DNA of 64,000 nt from Phaseolus vulgaris (lineage: Eukaryota > Streptophyta > Magnoliopsida > Fabales > Fabaceae): contig NC_023758.2 of the NCBI RefSeq assembly GCF_000499845.2, positions 27,191,520 to 27,255,519 of the forward strand. Reading direction: 5' to 3'. Position numbers and translations under genes: made by a program. Under the pieces are notes generated by a model. The model had not been told where the DNA came from and did not search any database. It saw only the letters and a program-made list of their open reading frames with translations. Position 1 is the stretch's first letter. Each line of letters begins with the position of its first letter. Shown one piece after another: positions 33,691 to 46,500 of the stretch.

Positions 33691-34289
33691 GTAACTAACC
33701 ATTTCTTATCGATATGCTTTGTTTCTCAAACGATATCTTGCAGCCTAGTAGATATATCCTTTTAGAATTGTAAACACAAACAATTGAATTCAAACTTTAA
33801 GCCTACACAGTTATTTTGAATAAAATTAATGAGTTTCTACACTAGTGTTAGTAAGCAATTTTTTCAAAATCAATTTTTATACATGTTAAATCACAAATCT
33901 CTCTTACCACTTAAACTTTCAAAACAATTCAGTAAACAATATTTGACCCTAAACAAATTGAAAACCAAAATTTATCCCAATTTGAGGCACATAACAGATA
34001 AAAATTTGAAATCACTTTGGAAAGTACCATCAATGACTACATTAAAAGAATGATGCATACCTAAGGATTGATCTTCTTAAAATCACTGTTAAGCTTATTC
34101 ATAGCAACATGCATGCAATCCAGATCAGCCATGACAAAGACTTCAGCAAAATCCTCACGTGAGGAAAAAAGAGGTTAAAGAAAGAGGAGAAAAAAGAGGT
34201 TAAAGAAAGAATAGAAATGATTTTATATCAGACATTATATCACCTAGAAATTGCATATAAAAAACTGATTTCCTTTTACTACTTCTGTA
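33691..34289. other. AT-rich spacer with one exon-like patch
   Basis: Mostly AT-rich. On the minus strand at about 34068-34160 there is a short open stretch reading EDFAEVFVMADLDCMHVAMN that ends at TAG next to a GTATGC donor-like site. I do not recognise it. Confidence 0.35.
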
Positions 34290-35725
34290 CAAAAGCATTA
34301 ATCACAATATGTCTTAGATCATGTAATTTCGTCAATTCTTTGGGCAGCCTAAGTTGGCTCATATTTTGTAGTTTCAATATTTGCAATTTCGGCAACTGAC
34401 AAATTAAGTTATTTAAGCTTGCTCCCGAACACCAACTCAAACTCAAGTATCTCAAATGTGCTAAATCCTTCAGTGGAGACAACAAAGAAGATGTTGTGTG
34501 TATGTAATGCTTGTAGATAGTGGATGGCAATTGACAAATATTACCAAAATCGAGAAAAGTCCGCAGGGATTCAACTTTCTTGAGAGCAGCCACATTGACA
34601 TAGGCATCATAATTTAACAAGTGCAAATGGTGAACTCTAGTAGGCAACTGGGTGAAACTTCCTTTCTCAATAATCACACATAATAGACTGGGCAAAATCA
34701 TGAAATAGATCATGCATCTTGCAACTTCTAATCATACCAAGCTCATCAAACACTACAAGAAAATCATGAAATAGAAACCAATTTTTAGAGACCAAAATAA
34801 TTAGTTGCAATAGTAACTAAATTAAAGACCATTTTAAAAACTAAAAAAAAAATTGGTTTCTAAATTAGTTTCTATTATTGTTAAATAGTTTCTAAATTGG
34901 TATCTTAGCAACCAAGGTTTTTGAAACTAAATAATTTTTAAAATGGTTTCTAATTTAGTTATTATTGCAACTAATTATTTTGGTATCTAAAATTTGGTTT
35001 CTATTTCATGATTTTATTGTATTGAGACTTTGCTTCTTGAAAAAATATCTATGGTATAATTTTTTCCACACTTTATTTCCAACATCCTCCACTTCTACGT
35101 TTCCTTCAGATTTAATAAATTCATTAGCCATCCAGAGATGAATGAGTTCTTCCTTGACTATTTCAAAATCTTTGGGAAAAATTGCACAAAAAGAAAAGCA
35201 TCTCCTCATAGACAACTCCAAATTAGAATAGTTCAGTTTCAAAGCACGCATAATAGAAATTTTCTCACGTATATTCCAAATCTCACTTTCCTTTACATTT
35301 TCCCATTGGTTTACCTCACTTTCATCACGCAGAAGGCTTCCCAGTGTTTTGATTGCAAGTGGCGAACCAACGCATTTTCTGACTATCTCTCTGCCAATTG
35401 TCACGAGCTCTTCTATTTCTTCTCTAATTTGTCCAAACGCATGGTGTTTGAACAATGACCAACAGTCGTCTCCTGACAATTCTTTCAAACGGTAAGCAGG
35501 ATGCGTTCTCATGATGGAGGCAACTTCCTGCAGTCGAGTGGTGACCAAAATGGCAGGCTCCTTTTGCTCCCCTTACACTGCAACATCCCCTCTAACTCCT
35601 TCCACTTCTCTTGGTGTTCATTCCACACATCATCAAGAACAATTAAATACCTCTTGCTCTGCAATGCTTCTTCAACCTTTTTCCGTCTTGCTTCTAAATC
35701 ACTGAGGTTGGGATTTTCAACAGTG
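34290..35725 (-). pseudogene. Truncated NB-ARC-LRR resistance-gene fragment
   Basis: Minus-strand paralogue of the gene at 43545-46724. It starts inside NB-ARC (ENPNLSDLEARRKKVEE, YLIVLDDVWNE), lacks the coiled coil and P-loop, shifts frame near 35.57 kb, then continues LVTTRLQEVASIM, CVGSPLAIKTLGSLLR, RCFSFCAIFPKDFE and LIHLWMANEFIKSEG. After a MITE it resumes with MIRSCKMHDLFHDFAQSI (MHD motif), another frameshift, and LRR-like RTFLDFG, LRYLSLSWC and LPKLQILKL, stopping just after DLRHIVIN. Non-functional. Confidence 0.88.
34751..35024. repeat. 274-bp fold-back CACTA MITE in the resistance fragment
   Basis: Left end CACTACAAGAAAATCATGAA, right end TTCATGATTTTATTGTATTG, with inverted similarity along nearly the whole length. 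Inserted in codons matching ATCAGACTTT of the full gene; flanks AAA (34748-34750) and AGA (35025-35027) fit a mutated 3-bp duplication of AGA. Confidence 0.82.
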
Positions 35726-36704
35726 CTACATTCTATTAGTCTGTAACTATATTTATACAACTTTTTTTTAAGACTTGTTTTCATGCATATTTCTTTGTTT
35801 ATATTTTCTTCTTCATAGTGTGCATATGTCTATTTAGTAACTTATTGCATATGATAAGTGTTCTAGCTTATCAAAGTAATATTTTCTTGTATCATGTGTC
35901 TACTAGGAAAACATAATCGAATAAGACTTTTCACACCCAAATTTACATTTTGTTTGTGTTCGGAGAGTAGTGTTTTCGCGAGAAGAGAGGTAAGTTACTC
36001 TCTTCTTTGTATGAGCGATTGTGCGAAGAAATGGAGACACAATTTTCAGAGTGAATACATTTGGTTATCCTTGTGTTGTGTGAAAATAGTCGCGCAAAGA
36101 CATGTGCAGGAGATGACATTAAAAATATACCCTCTCCTTTTTAAGAACCCCTTCTTGTTGAATTGATGTAACTATCAACAAGTAAACTTTCAAACACTTT
36201 TATACATGTTTTTACTTTGCATCATCCATGGTTGAAATGTGTTAACCATTTAACATTGTACTATTGATAATGGTAATATGGTCGCAATTTGTTTATTTGA
36301 ATATATGATTAATAGTGGTAACACTGACACATTTAGTGTAGTATGCATGACAATTTTCTTGAATTGAAAATGATTGCAGTGGAATCTTCAAATCTAAAAA
36401 ATTAAAATCAGAGTGTGATTTACATGAAGATCAACTAGTCATAGTTTAGTTTGTTACACACTTTCATACCTACTCCTCATCATTTATAATCAGAGATTAA
36501 TATACCAGAAATTTATGTCTTCATCGTGGTCAAATTAATAAAATAGTAAATAATTATCATGTTATAAGTTATCGATTGCATTCAATCAAATAAGAAAAAG
36601 AAACTTTGAAGTTTAAAAATTATGATTACTAAAAATAACTAAATTTGATTCGACTAAGTTAATAAGAATGATATGATTTTTTTTATAACAATAAAACTTT
36701 TATT
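35726..36704. other. Spacer, nothing firmly recognised
   Basis: Two short plus-strand open stretches lie near 35.9-36.17 kb but show no motif that I know. The remainder is AT-rich. Confidence 0.45.
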
Positions 36705-37019
36705 CAAATATACAAGAGATCAAAAATAATGAGTTATTATAGTAAATAAATTAGAGATCATTTTAGAGATTAAAAAATTTATTGATTTATAAATTAGTTT
36801 CTAATATTGATAAATAGTTTTTAAATTAGTATCTAATTAGCTACCAAAGTTTTAACTACCAATTATTTAGATACTAATTTAGAAACTATTTATCAATAAT
36901 ATAAACTAATTTAAAAATCAATAATTTTTTAGTTTCTAAAATTGTCTCTAATTTAGTCATAGCAACTAATTATTTTTTTTCTATAAAATTTATTTTTATT
37001 TAATGATTTTCTGGTAGTG
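36705..37019. repeat. CACTA-type MITE, degenerate left end
   Basis: The right end is TTAATGATTTTCTGGTAGTG (37019). The left half mirrors the right half (AAATTAGAGATCATTTTAGA against TCTAAAATTGTCTCTAATTT), making a long fold-back. The left terminus has decayed to ATATACAAGAGATC. Same family as the MITE at 34751-35024. Confidence 0.65.
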
Positions 37020-37739
37020 ATAGAGAATTTAGACCATTGTATTAAGTAAACCAATAAATGTATACACTACAAGAAAATGATTGAATGGTAACTAATTTAG
37101 AAACCAAAAACAAATAGTTTCTATAGTAACTAATTTAGATACCATTTTATAAACTAAAAATTATTGGTTACTAAAATGGTATCTATTATTAATAAAAATA
37201 GTAATATAATTAGATACTATATTTTTAGTAGCTAATAATAAAAATAAAATAAAAAGTTTTCTTATAGAGACCTTTTTTTAGTTTCTTGTTAAGATGTAAT
37301 TGGAAACCATTTTTTAGTCACTTTTAATTTATTTTAGAAACTAATTTTTGATCTCTAAAAATAATAAAATTAGAAACTAATTTGTAGTTTCTAAATTAGA
37401 TGCTTAAATTTTTAGTCATTATTATTTGAATTTAGATACGAATTTTGGATTAATTAAATTTTATAAAATTAATTATTAATTATTAATTTATAAAATATTT
37501 TAAATTGATATGAATAAATTTACTAATTTATTAATTTTAGTATAATATTAAAATAATTATATCAATTTAAAATTACATTTAAAATAATATTTTAATTTTA
37601 TATAATATAAAATTAAATTAATAATAAATTAAAAATATTATTTAAATTAAAAATTTAATAAATTAATTTAAATAAAAATGCATATTTTTCAAAAATTTAT
37701 TTAATTTTTTTAAAATCTGAGCAAATAGTCAGCTTTGGA

Positions 37740-38250
37740 ATTTGAAAGTTTATTTGTCTCGTCCCTCACTCTCACCTTCACACACTCTGCAACCCGCACC
37801 TTCACACACTCTGCAACTCGCACCTTGCAATGGCACCCTACGACGACAACGTATCCGCGACGGCAACGCATCCGTGACGAAAACGCACCCGCGACGGAAA
37901 CTTACCCTGCGACGGCAACGAAGCTCTGCAGGTATTCATTCATTTACTGTGTTCTGATTCTAATTATCCACTCTTTGTCTATCATGCTTGTTGTGTCTTT
38001 GCGACATTGACCACGAATTCAACCCTTCGGAATTGGATACCCCCAATCACTGCGTTCTTCATCTTCAGGTTAAATTAGGTTACCCATTCTCCTTGCTATT
38101 CCCAATTCCCAACGGCTTCCTATCCATTCACTTTCAATTTTCAATCCCACAGAACACACTGCACCACATTCTATCTGAATGTGAAAGAGCTGATAAACAA
38201 CAGAATAGGAATAGGAACTATATAAAGTCCATAGTTGGCATGCTTTAGCA
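37740..38250 (+). other. Gene-like GC-richer segment inside CACTA
   Basis: A C/A-rich stretch stands out from its AT-rich surroundings. It has an 18-bp-spaced duplicate ACCTTCACACACTCTGCAAC and a region of repeated CGACGGCAACG-like units (37850-37925), followed by GCAGGTATTC, a donor-like site. It could be a captured 5' UTR or first exon. The parent gene is not recognised, and it need not come from the same gene as the PMT exons. Confidence 0.3.
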
Positions 38251-39542
38251 TTAATCTTAGTATTAAATAATTCTCCCATTTATTCTAATTCATTTCTTTT
38301 CGTATTGATTAGAATTATTATTATCGTGTTTTTACTATAATAAATGGATTTGAGAATTGAGAATGATAATGGAAAACTAATTACCTCCAAATCTGCAATG
38401 ATGGCCAAGGATGTATAAGTAGACTATTTAGCGGCTTTGTGGTTTTGTTCACAACTTAATTTGCATCTTTTTCTCTCTTAATTCTTTTAATAATTTTTTT
38501 TCTTTAAATGATTACAGTAAGTAATAAATGTTTTAAGTGATTGTATATAAGATCTGAGGGAATTGTGAAGTCAAATTTCTTAATAGGGTTTACATATTTA
38601 ATTGTGTTTTTTAGAACTATAAGTAGATAGTGAAACAATGTTTTGCTCATTAACATAAATTAAAGATTACAATAAGTTGTCTACCGTGTTATTTGTTGAT
38701 GCCCAATGATGGAGGGACTATTAGTGATCTGCCATTTGGTTTCTTTATACCTGGACCATTTCCATTCTCTCTCTATTTCTCTCTTTCATTCATATCTACT
38801 CGTTCATTTATTTATTTTTGTGCAAGAAGGCTGTAAATGAAACCAGGGTGTAGATTATTTGATTTGCATTTAATTATTTTATCTGAGGGCTATGCAAATA
38901 TTTTCCTGGTTGCATGAACTGATTTACTGATGAATAATTGGGTTGAATGTGGGTTTGTTACTCTGATTTATCATATAAGATTATATTTTGCTGATGGCAA
39001 TGGGAGTAGTTACTGTTTTTTCCATTTTGAATGATTGGCGACCACATGTTCTTTAACTTGTTATTTTCCACATTATTGTTAGGGAGATAAAATTCATGGA
39101 TCTCTCTATCAATTTGTTGGTTTCATCATCAATTTGTTATTGGATCCCATTTTCAACCTTGTGGAATTTATGAATTTCAATCAGTATTGTCTTGAATAAG
39201 TAAAATGTTATTTTTAACTTTACTCCTCCATTTATATGTTAATACAAATTAGTGATGGTCTAGTGGTACTTATGTGGTCCTTGAGGGTGTGTTCCTTTTA
39301 TTCCATGGAAATATGTGAAAGCATATACATAATAGTGCAGTTTTATGGGTTATTTTGTTTTTTCTAAAGAAAAGTCCATAGTATTATCTCAATTTGTATT
39401 TGTGTTCTATTTTTTTAGCCATGTCAATTTTGCAGCCATTTGATAATATATTTCATGTACTATCTCAATGCAGGCTTCGTAAATGGTAGTCATTTGCTGA
39501 TGCTTAATTTTCATTGTTGATTGAGCATGCATAATTTTTCAG

Positions 39543-40655
39543 AGATTGAGAAATTATGGCACGTTTCGGCTTACTTTGTTAGAACGCCATTGCCCTTCAA
39601 TTTTTGAGAGGAAGGAATGCTTGGTTCCTCCACCAGATGGATACAAGCCTCTAATCAGATGGCCAAAGAGCAGAGATGAGTGTTGGTACAGGTATAATGT
39701 TATATGCTTTATGAGTTAAATAGCAAAAGCTTGAATGAGTTAACTATAAATGTTATCCACTTGTTCAGCTTTTCTGTTACATTAATGTCAGGAATGTGCC
39801 CTATGACTGGATCAACAAGTAGAAGTTTAACAAACATTGGTTGATTAAGGAAGGGGAGAAATTCCTGTTTCCAGGTGGGGGTACTATGTTTCCCAATGGT
39901 GTTGGTGAATATGTTGATATGATGCAAGAGTTAATCCCAGAAATGAAATATGGGACAGTGAGAACTGCCATTGATACTGGTTGTGGGGTGAGTTTACTCA
40001 TAACCTCTTTTTCTTCAGGTTTATTTCAGAGTTAATCTACTTAACTCTGATTTGTTGTAGGTTGCTAGCTGGGGTGGTGATTTGTTGGATAAGGGGATTC
40101 CAACAGTTTCTCTTGCTCCAAGAGATAACCATGAAGCTCAAGTTCAATTTGCTCTAGAGTGTGGAATACCAGCTATTCTTGGTGTCATATCTACACAGAG
40201 ACTTCCTTTCCCATCAAACTCCTTTGACATGGCTCATTGCTCCAGATGCCTTATCCTATGGACGGAATTTGGTAAATCTTCTATGCAAATTGAATTTTAT
40301 CAATCAAACAGAATTAATTCCTATTTATGCTATTCAGCATTTTTAGTGTCTTGCACTTAATTAATGTAAAGCCAACACATTTTATGATTTTGTTTCCCTT
40401 GGTTGATGGGTGATCAATGATCATTGATGAGATGGTATGCAATAGGACCTTCATCCTCTAGCTAAGATTTTACATAAACTCAGGCATTCAATTTAATTCC
40501 AATTTTGGTGTTTATACGTGACTTGTTAACTGGTATCTAAGTTCACTCTAATTTTTTAGTCACTCTCTAATGGGGGATATTCTCATGTGCTTTTAGGTGG
40601 TATTTATCTCGTGGAAATGCACTGTATTCTTCGTCCCGGTGGAATTTGGGTTGTG
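39543..40655 (+). pseudogene. PMT-type methyltransferase, four internal exons (captured)
   Basis: Exon 39543-39691 reads [20 protein letters not shown] and [12 protein letters not shown]. Exon 39792-39987 reads NVPYDWINK, a TAG, KFNKHWL, then GEKFLFPGGGTMFPNGVGEY and GTVRTAIDTGCG. Exon 40061-40271 reads [28 protein letters not shown] and [13 protein letters not shown]. Exon 40597 onward reads GGIYLVEMHCILRPGGIWVV. Introns have GT/AG edges. DTGCGVASWG is the SAM-binding motif of plant PMT proteins. The N-terminal membrane anchor and the C-terminal half are missing, and the last exon breaks off near 40655. One nonsense codon; no full product is possible. Confidence 0.82.
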
Positions 40656-41003
40656 CTTTTAGGTGAATTTTGGGTATTTATCTCATGCAGGCTTGTTTAC
40701 CTATTTTGTTTACTATTTGGTTGAAAGTTACCATGCTATGTAATGTCAAGTCAATTGATACACAAAAGATTGCGAGTACCGTGGTTGTTGTTTGGGAGCT
40801 GTAGCAAATAAAAGTTGAAATTGAAATGTAATTGAGTTTTTTTATTCATGTTTATCCAGAACTGCAGTGAATTACATACTTAATCCTAGAGATTTGACAA
40901 TACATATGTAAGCTTTATCAATAGAATGTTTCCTTTACCACACCTAAATGAATTGATTTTTACACTTAATAATAATAATAAAAAAACTAAATAATAAATA
41001 ATA

Positions 41004-41030
41004 ATAATATATATATATATATATATTATA
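41004..41030. repeat. TA microsatellite
   Basis: About twelve TA units after an AATAATAAT run, at the inner edge of the right CACTA subterminal region. Confidence 0.8.
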
Positions 41031-41399
41031 ATAAATTACATTATTTAGAGACCAATATAATGACCATTTTTTGTTATTTATATATTTAGTCACTAAATAA
41101 GTTTCTATATATTTTGGTCACTAAATTGGTTTAAAAAAAATAGTTGTTAATTTGGTTTCTATATAATTGGTCACTAAATTAGTTTCTATATTTTTTTGTC
41201 ACTAAATTGGTTTTTATTTAATGGTAACTAAATTGGTTTCTAAATTAGAATCTAAATTGGTATTTAAAATTAGCGACCATGATTTTAGTCACTTAAGACT
41301 ATTAGTTTCTAAATTAGTCTCTAATTAAGTTAGTCACTAATTTTATCATTTTAGAAACCAAAAATTTAGTTTCTAAAAGTACTTTTTCTTGTAATGATA

Positions 41400-43544
41400 T
41401 GACATTTTTTTTATAGAATTTAAAGTTGTTTTTTTAATCTAAAAATTAGATTTTCACTTTTCTTCAAAATAATCTGTATGAAATATGTACATATTTTCTA
41501 TAAATAATCAATTATTTTATGGTATTGATTTCACGGTGTGTTTAGTTAAAAAAACATAATCAATTATGATTTCAATGGAATATGTTGTTTCTATATATAT
41601 GTCTTAAAAAAATGATCAAATAACATATATAATTTCCAATGTGTGATTATTGAATGGAAATGGAAAATAGGTTAATTCACCATTTGAGATTGAAATTTAT
41701 AGAGATTAAAATTTATATGAATTCAAGTTAAGAATTGTGTAAATATGATTATGTAAATATTTTGAAATTAATATACATTTATTTAGATTACGGTTTTAAC
41801 TTGATTTTTTTTATGTTTTTTAATCTTAAATTTTATTTTTTAAATATATGTTTTCTACATTTTTATATGTAAGGACACTGAAAAATAATTCAACCGAATT
41901 CTCATATCATAACGGAGTAATATTTTAACTAAAGTCGTATAATATATATGAATAAGTTATCTAACACTCATTCTAATCTTTTTTAACACAATGACGAAAT
42001 AATAATTTTACAAAATTTATTAATTAAAAAAATAATTTTAACTTATTAAAATTGATTAAATCTCACAAATTTTTATAACTTTTTTCTTAATTCTGTTTTA
42101 ATTTATAATACAACGATAAACAATGGACTGAATAATAAAACATACATTTGACCACTACTACATAGAAATAAAAAGGTAACATTTTAGTTATTTATACATG
42201 AACATATGACTTTTAAAGATTACTTTTAACTAAAAAAATTCTTTAAATATAAAAATTATTGTAGTCAAATAATTTATGATAAAGACCCTTAGAACTGGAA
42301 ATACTGAGTCATATATGATCAATTATATTTTAATTACTGTATATTTTACGTACAGATGAGTTTTTTTTCTTTTTTTTTTTATAAAAAGTTTTTTGTTACG
42401 TATTATTATTATTCAACTTGACATCTCAGCAATGTTAACACCTCAAGTAACAACAATCATATTTCATCACATAAAAAAAATATTATTAAAAAAAAAAAAC
42501 AAAAATGGGAGACTAGACCAAAACCCATATGTTAACAAAAACGATACATAGGTAGATCATACCTATTCATAAAAAAATTAAGAACATACTAGATGAAAGT
42601 CTATTATACCAATAAAATTATTCTTTATGAATAAATTTTAAACTAGCCAACTTATCACAAGTCCGTATTCACAAAAATTTGCATGATAAAAATTTGTGTA
42701 GTATATATATATTTTAAATGGATTTTAATTTTTACAAACTGTATTTGTCCCACAGAATCTGTAGGTTAAATAAACGAGTCTGCATTTACAAATATACATT
42801 CAATTTTTTAACATTCATTTGTATAAGAAAAAATTATTCAATCCATTAATGAATACGCAATCAATAAAAAAATAAATATTTGATTGAATTAATCTTGATA
42901 ATAAAGCTTAGCCCTAAAATTCATGTAACCTATATATCGAAGAGGTTGGGTGTAGAAAACTTAGACCAAAATTTTTCCAAAGAAATAAAACTCATTGCCT
43001 ACGTTAAGTTGTGGGTTACAATTGATCAAATATGTAACTAACTTACACATGTAAGTAAATAACAAACAAAAATATCTGCACCATTTTGGTACTAAAAGAT
43101 GAATGTACCTTTGCTTACAGGCACTTAAAGGTATCATAAAAAAATAAAAGACTTAAGTTGATATTTACAGAGATTGTAGCATAGAGGGCAGTGTTAAACT
43201 GAGCACCAATATATACAATTCATCCACCAATATCACTCAAAGCTATACAGAGTAACAGCAACAGATGATTAAATGAAGAAAACAGTAACACATTTGTAAA
43301 CCACATTAATAATATAAGAGAAATTTCAAATCTGCATTTTATAACTGGGTAGTGGGACGTGGAATCAGTCATTTACTCATCTACTTTGATGGCTGCTTGA
43401 AGCAGTTCCATGAGCGAGCTGCACGGAATTACGAACATTAATGTATGCACAGACTTACTCAGTAAGCAGAAATTAAAGAAAATAATACAATCATTCACTC
43501 ACCACAAAATCTTGAATTCTTTTCCTCTGGGGGTGGTTTGGAGT
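41400..43544. other. AT-rich DNA and 3' flank of the resistance gene
   Basis: No supported gene up to about 43.35 kb. Next to the resistance gene, on the minus strand, a GTGAGTGAATG donor (about 43493-43503) and a CGTGCAG acceptor-like site (about 43421) could bound a small 3' UTR intron. Confidence 0.45.
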
Positions 43545-46500
43545 CTAAAATATTTCTCTAAGGCAACCGTTCAGATAAGGACAACGGACTATAGTTAAAG
43601 AAGACACGTTGCTGAGGCTTTGAATGTTACTCGGTGATAACCTCAACGCGTAACAGTCGCAAATCTCTAATTTTTTAAGAGAAGTCATGTCTCCCAGCCT
43701 GTCTGGCAATGAAGTAAACCCGCAATGCCTGATTATGACAGTCCGAAGGCCAGTTAGCTGGGTCATATTACTTGCTAGAGTCAGCAGCTCTGGACAATAC
43801 TCAATACTCAAACTCTCCAGACATGTCAAATGTCGCACACCTTCAGATAATGATTTTAATTTCTCACAGCTGGAAATACTCAAACTTTTAAGAGAGCTTA
43901 GACCTTCCAACACATGTTCTGAAAAACACTCCAGATTATACCAATATTCAATGTCTAGTACCTGTAGTGCACCCAATCCGCTAAGTTGGTCAGGTAATAC
44001 CACCACTCCTTTAATCATCCTAATATGCAAGGTCTTTAGACAAGGCATATTCTCCACAACCCCTTCCATGAAGGAAGCCGCTTCATCAATGTCTTCAGCA
44101 AGAAGTTCCTCAACAGAAGGAAGACGTGGAAATTTAAGGTTCATCACACCATTAATTGTTAATTCAAAAAGACGAGGGAGCATCTCTACTCTTTCTTCCC
44201 TCAACATCCTCTCCAATTTTGGTAAATTCTTCACCCACAAATACTCCAACGATGGAAATGCCTTCTCCTCCACACCATCATACGACTCACCATCTATCCA
44301 CTTCACATTTTTTATTCTAGCCACTTCTAGCCTTTTCAAGTGTCGTAGTTTACCAAGTGGAGGAAGCTCCTCACAGTTGTCACAGTCCAAGAGTATAACT
44401 TCCACCAAGTCTCTCAGAACTGCACCATTTCTCATCCAACTTGATAACTGTCTCCCCTGATATCCTTTCATCCCAAAACACTTCAGAGTTGAGGGAGGTT
44501 GCAGGGCTTCCAGTACTCTCTCAATGTTAACATTACTACCTTCTGAATTAGTACTAGGACTCCATGACAAGTGTAGGATATTCAAGTCCTTCTTATCAAT
44601 CAAATTTGCTTCTTTAGCATCCCATTCATTGGGGACGTTCTCAAGGCCTACGATTCCCAGCTTGCCTCCCAGATTTAAGTTATGCAACTCTGCTAACCCA
44701 CACCCTGCCTTTGATCCAACAACGAAAGTGCTCAGTGTTCTTAGATGCCTTAACTTGCCAATATTTGGAGGCATCTCTGACATTGACTCACAATTATTAA
44801 TCACAATATGTCATAGATCCTGTAATTGCGTCAATTCTTTGGGCAGCCTAAGGTGGAAGAAATCTTCCAGTTTCAATATTTGCAATTTCGGCAACTTACG
44901 AATTGAATTAAGAGAGCTTGCCACTGATCTACTATGCACGCTCAAGTATCTCAAATGTGCTAAATCATTCAGTGGAGACAACGAAGAAGATCTTGTGCGT
45001 AGTGCTCGTAGATAGTGGTTTGATGGCAACTGCCTAGTATAACCAAAATCAAGAAAAGTCCGCAGGGACTCAACTTTCTTGAAAGCAGCAGCAATCTCGA
45101 CAGAGACATAATAATTTAACACGGGGATATGGTGACCTAACACGAGGAAATGGTGAGCTCTAGCTGGCAACTGTATCGACCTTCCTTTCTCAATAATCAC
45201 ACATTCTTCACCTGCAATAGACTTGGCAAGATCATGAAATAGATCATGCATCTTGCAACTTCTAATCATACCAATCTCATCAGACTTTTCTTCTTGGAAG
45301 AATGATCTGTGGTATAATTTTCTCCAAACATTATTGCCGACTTCCTCCACTTCTACACTTCCTTCAGATTTAATAAATCCATTAGCCATCCAGAGATGAA
45401 TTAGATCTTCCTTGTCTATTTCAAAACCTTTGGGAAAGATTGCACAAAAAGAAAAGCATCTCCTCAACGACAACTCCAAATTAAAATAGCTTACTTTCAA
45501 AACACGCATGATAGAATTTTCCTTAACTGTCATAGAACTATTTTTCTCCTGTAAATCCCAAATCTCACTTTCCTTTACATTTTCCCATTGTGTTACCTCA
45601 CTTTTATTACGCAATAGGCTTCCCAGTGTTTTGATTGCAAGTGGCGAACCAACGCATTTTTTCACTATCTCTTTGCCGATTGTCACAAGCTCTTCCCTCT
45701 CTTCTCTTTTTGGTCCAAACGCGTGGCTTTTGAACAATGACCAACTATCTTCTCCTGATAATTCTTTCAAATGGTAAGCACCATCCGTCTCCATGGTGGA
45801 AACAACTTCCTGGAGTCGAGTTGTCACCAAAACGGTAGATCCTTTTGCTCCCCTTGCACACTGCAACACCCCCTTCAAATTTGCACATTTCTCTTCTTCA
45901 TTCCACACATCATCGAGAACAAGTAAATACCTCTTGCTCTTCAACACTTCTTCAACCTTTTTCCCCATTGCTTCTAAAGTATGGAGATTGGGGTTTTGAC
46001 CAATGACATGTTCTAGGATGGATTGCAGTATTGCCTCCACATTGAAGTCAACAGAAACATACACCCAAATTGTCAAGTCAAAATGTTTGCATATCATGTG
46101 ATCATGGAAGACCTGTTTGGCAAGAGTTGTTTTGCCAAGTCCACCCATACCAACTATGGCATAGATGGAGAGGTCTTCACTTTTACTCGCATCTTCCATT
46201 AGAAACTTCACAATTTTCTCTCGATCCTGGTCTCTGCCACAGAATATGGGTTCGGTAATCACAGAGATAGTTTGGCGCCAATCATCATCATCATTCCTAG
46301 CTTGCTTCTCTGTTATACCATCACGTAACTCAAACATGCGTCTTTCTTCATTAATATCGTGAAATCTTTGGGTGATGTCTTTCATTCTCTTTCCAATATG
46401 AAAACGAAAGAGAATGTCCTTAGGATGCACACGGGCCAAGCATGAACTTCGTCCGTCACCAGAATGCACCTTTTTGGATTGAAGTGAACATTCATCCAAG

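Larger units (their letters stand above)
37065..41396. mobile_element. 4.3-kb CACTA element carrying a PMT gene segment
   Basis: Left terminus CACTACAAGAAAATGATTG (37065) and right terminus TACTTTTTCTTGTAATG (41396), with a perfect 3-bp target duplication ATA (37062-37064 and 41397-41399). Both ends hold repeats of the type GGTCACTAAATTGGTTTCTA (right, about 41035-41380) and GTAACTAATTTAGAAACC (left, about 37085-37390). No transposase is visible, so it is non-autonomous. The interior carries plant gene exons and introns (39543-40655), which makes it a gene-capturing CACTA. It could instead be two unrelated ends, but ends, duplication and shared subterminal repeats agree. Confidence 0.62.

Noticed and set aside
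33829..34053. 74-residue plus-strand ORF
   Set aside because: AT-driven composition, no motif, next to decayed retrotransposon DNA on the other strand.
43687..44460. 257-residue plus-strand ORF
   Set aside because: Antisense shadow of the LRR region of the resistance gene.
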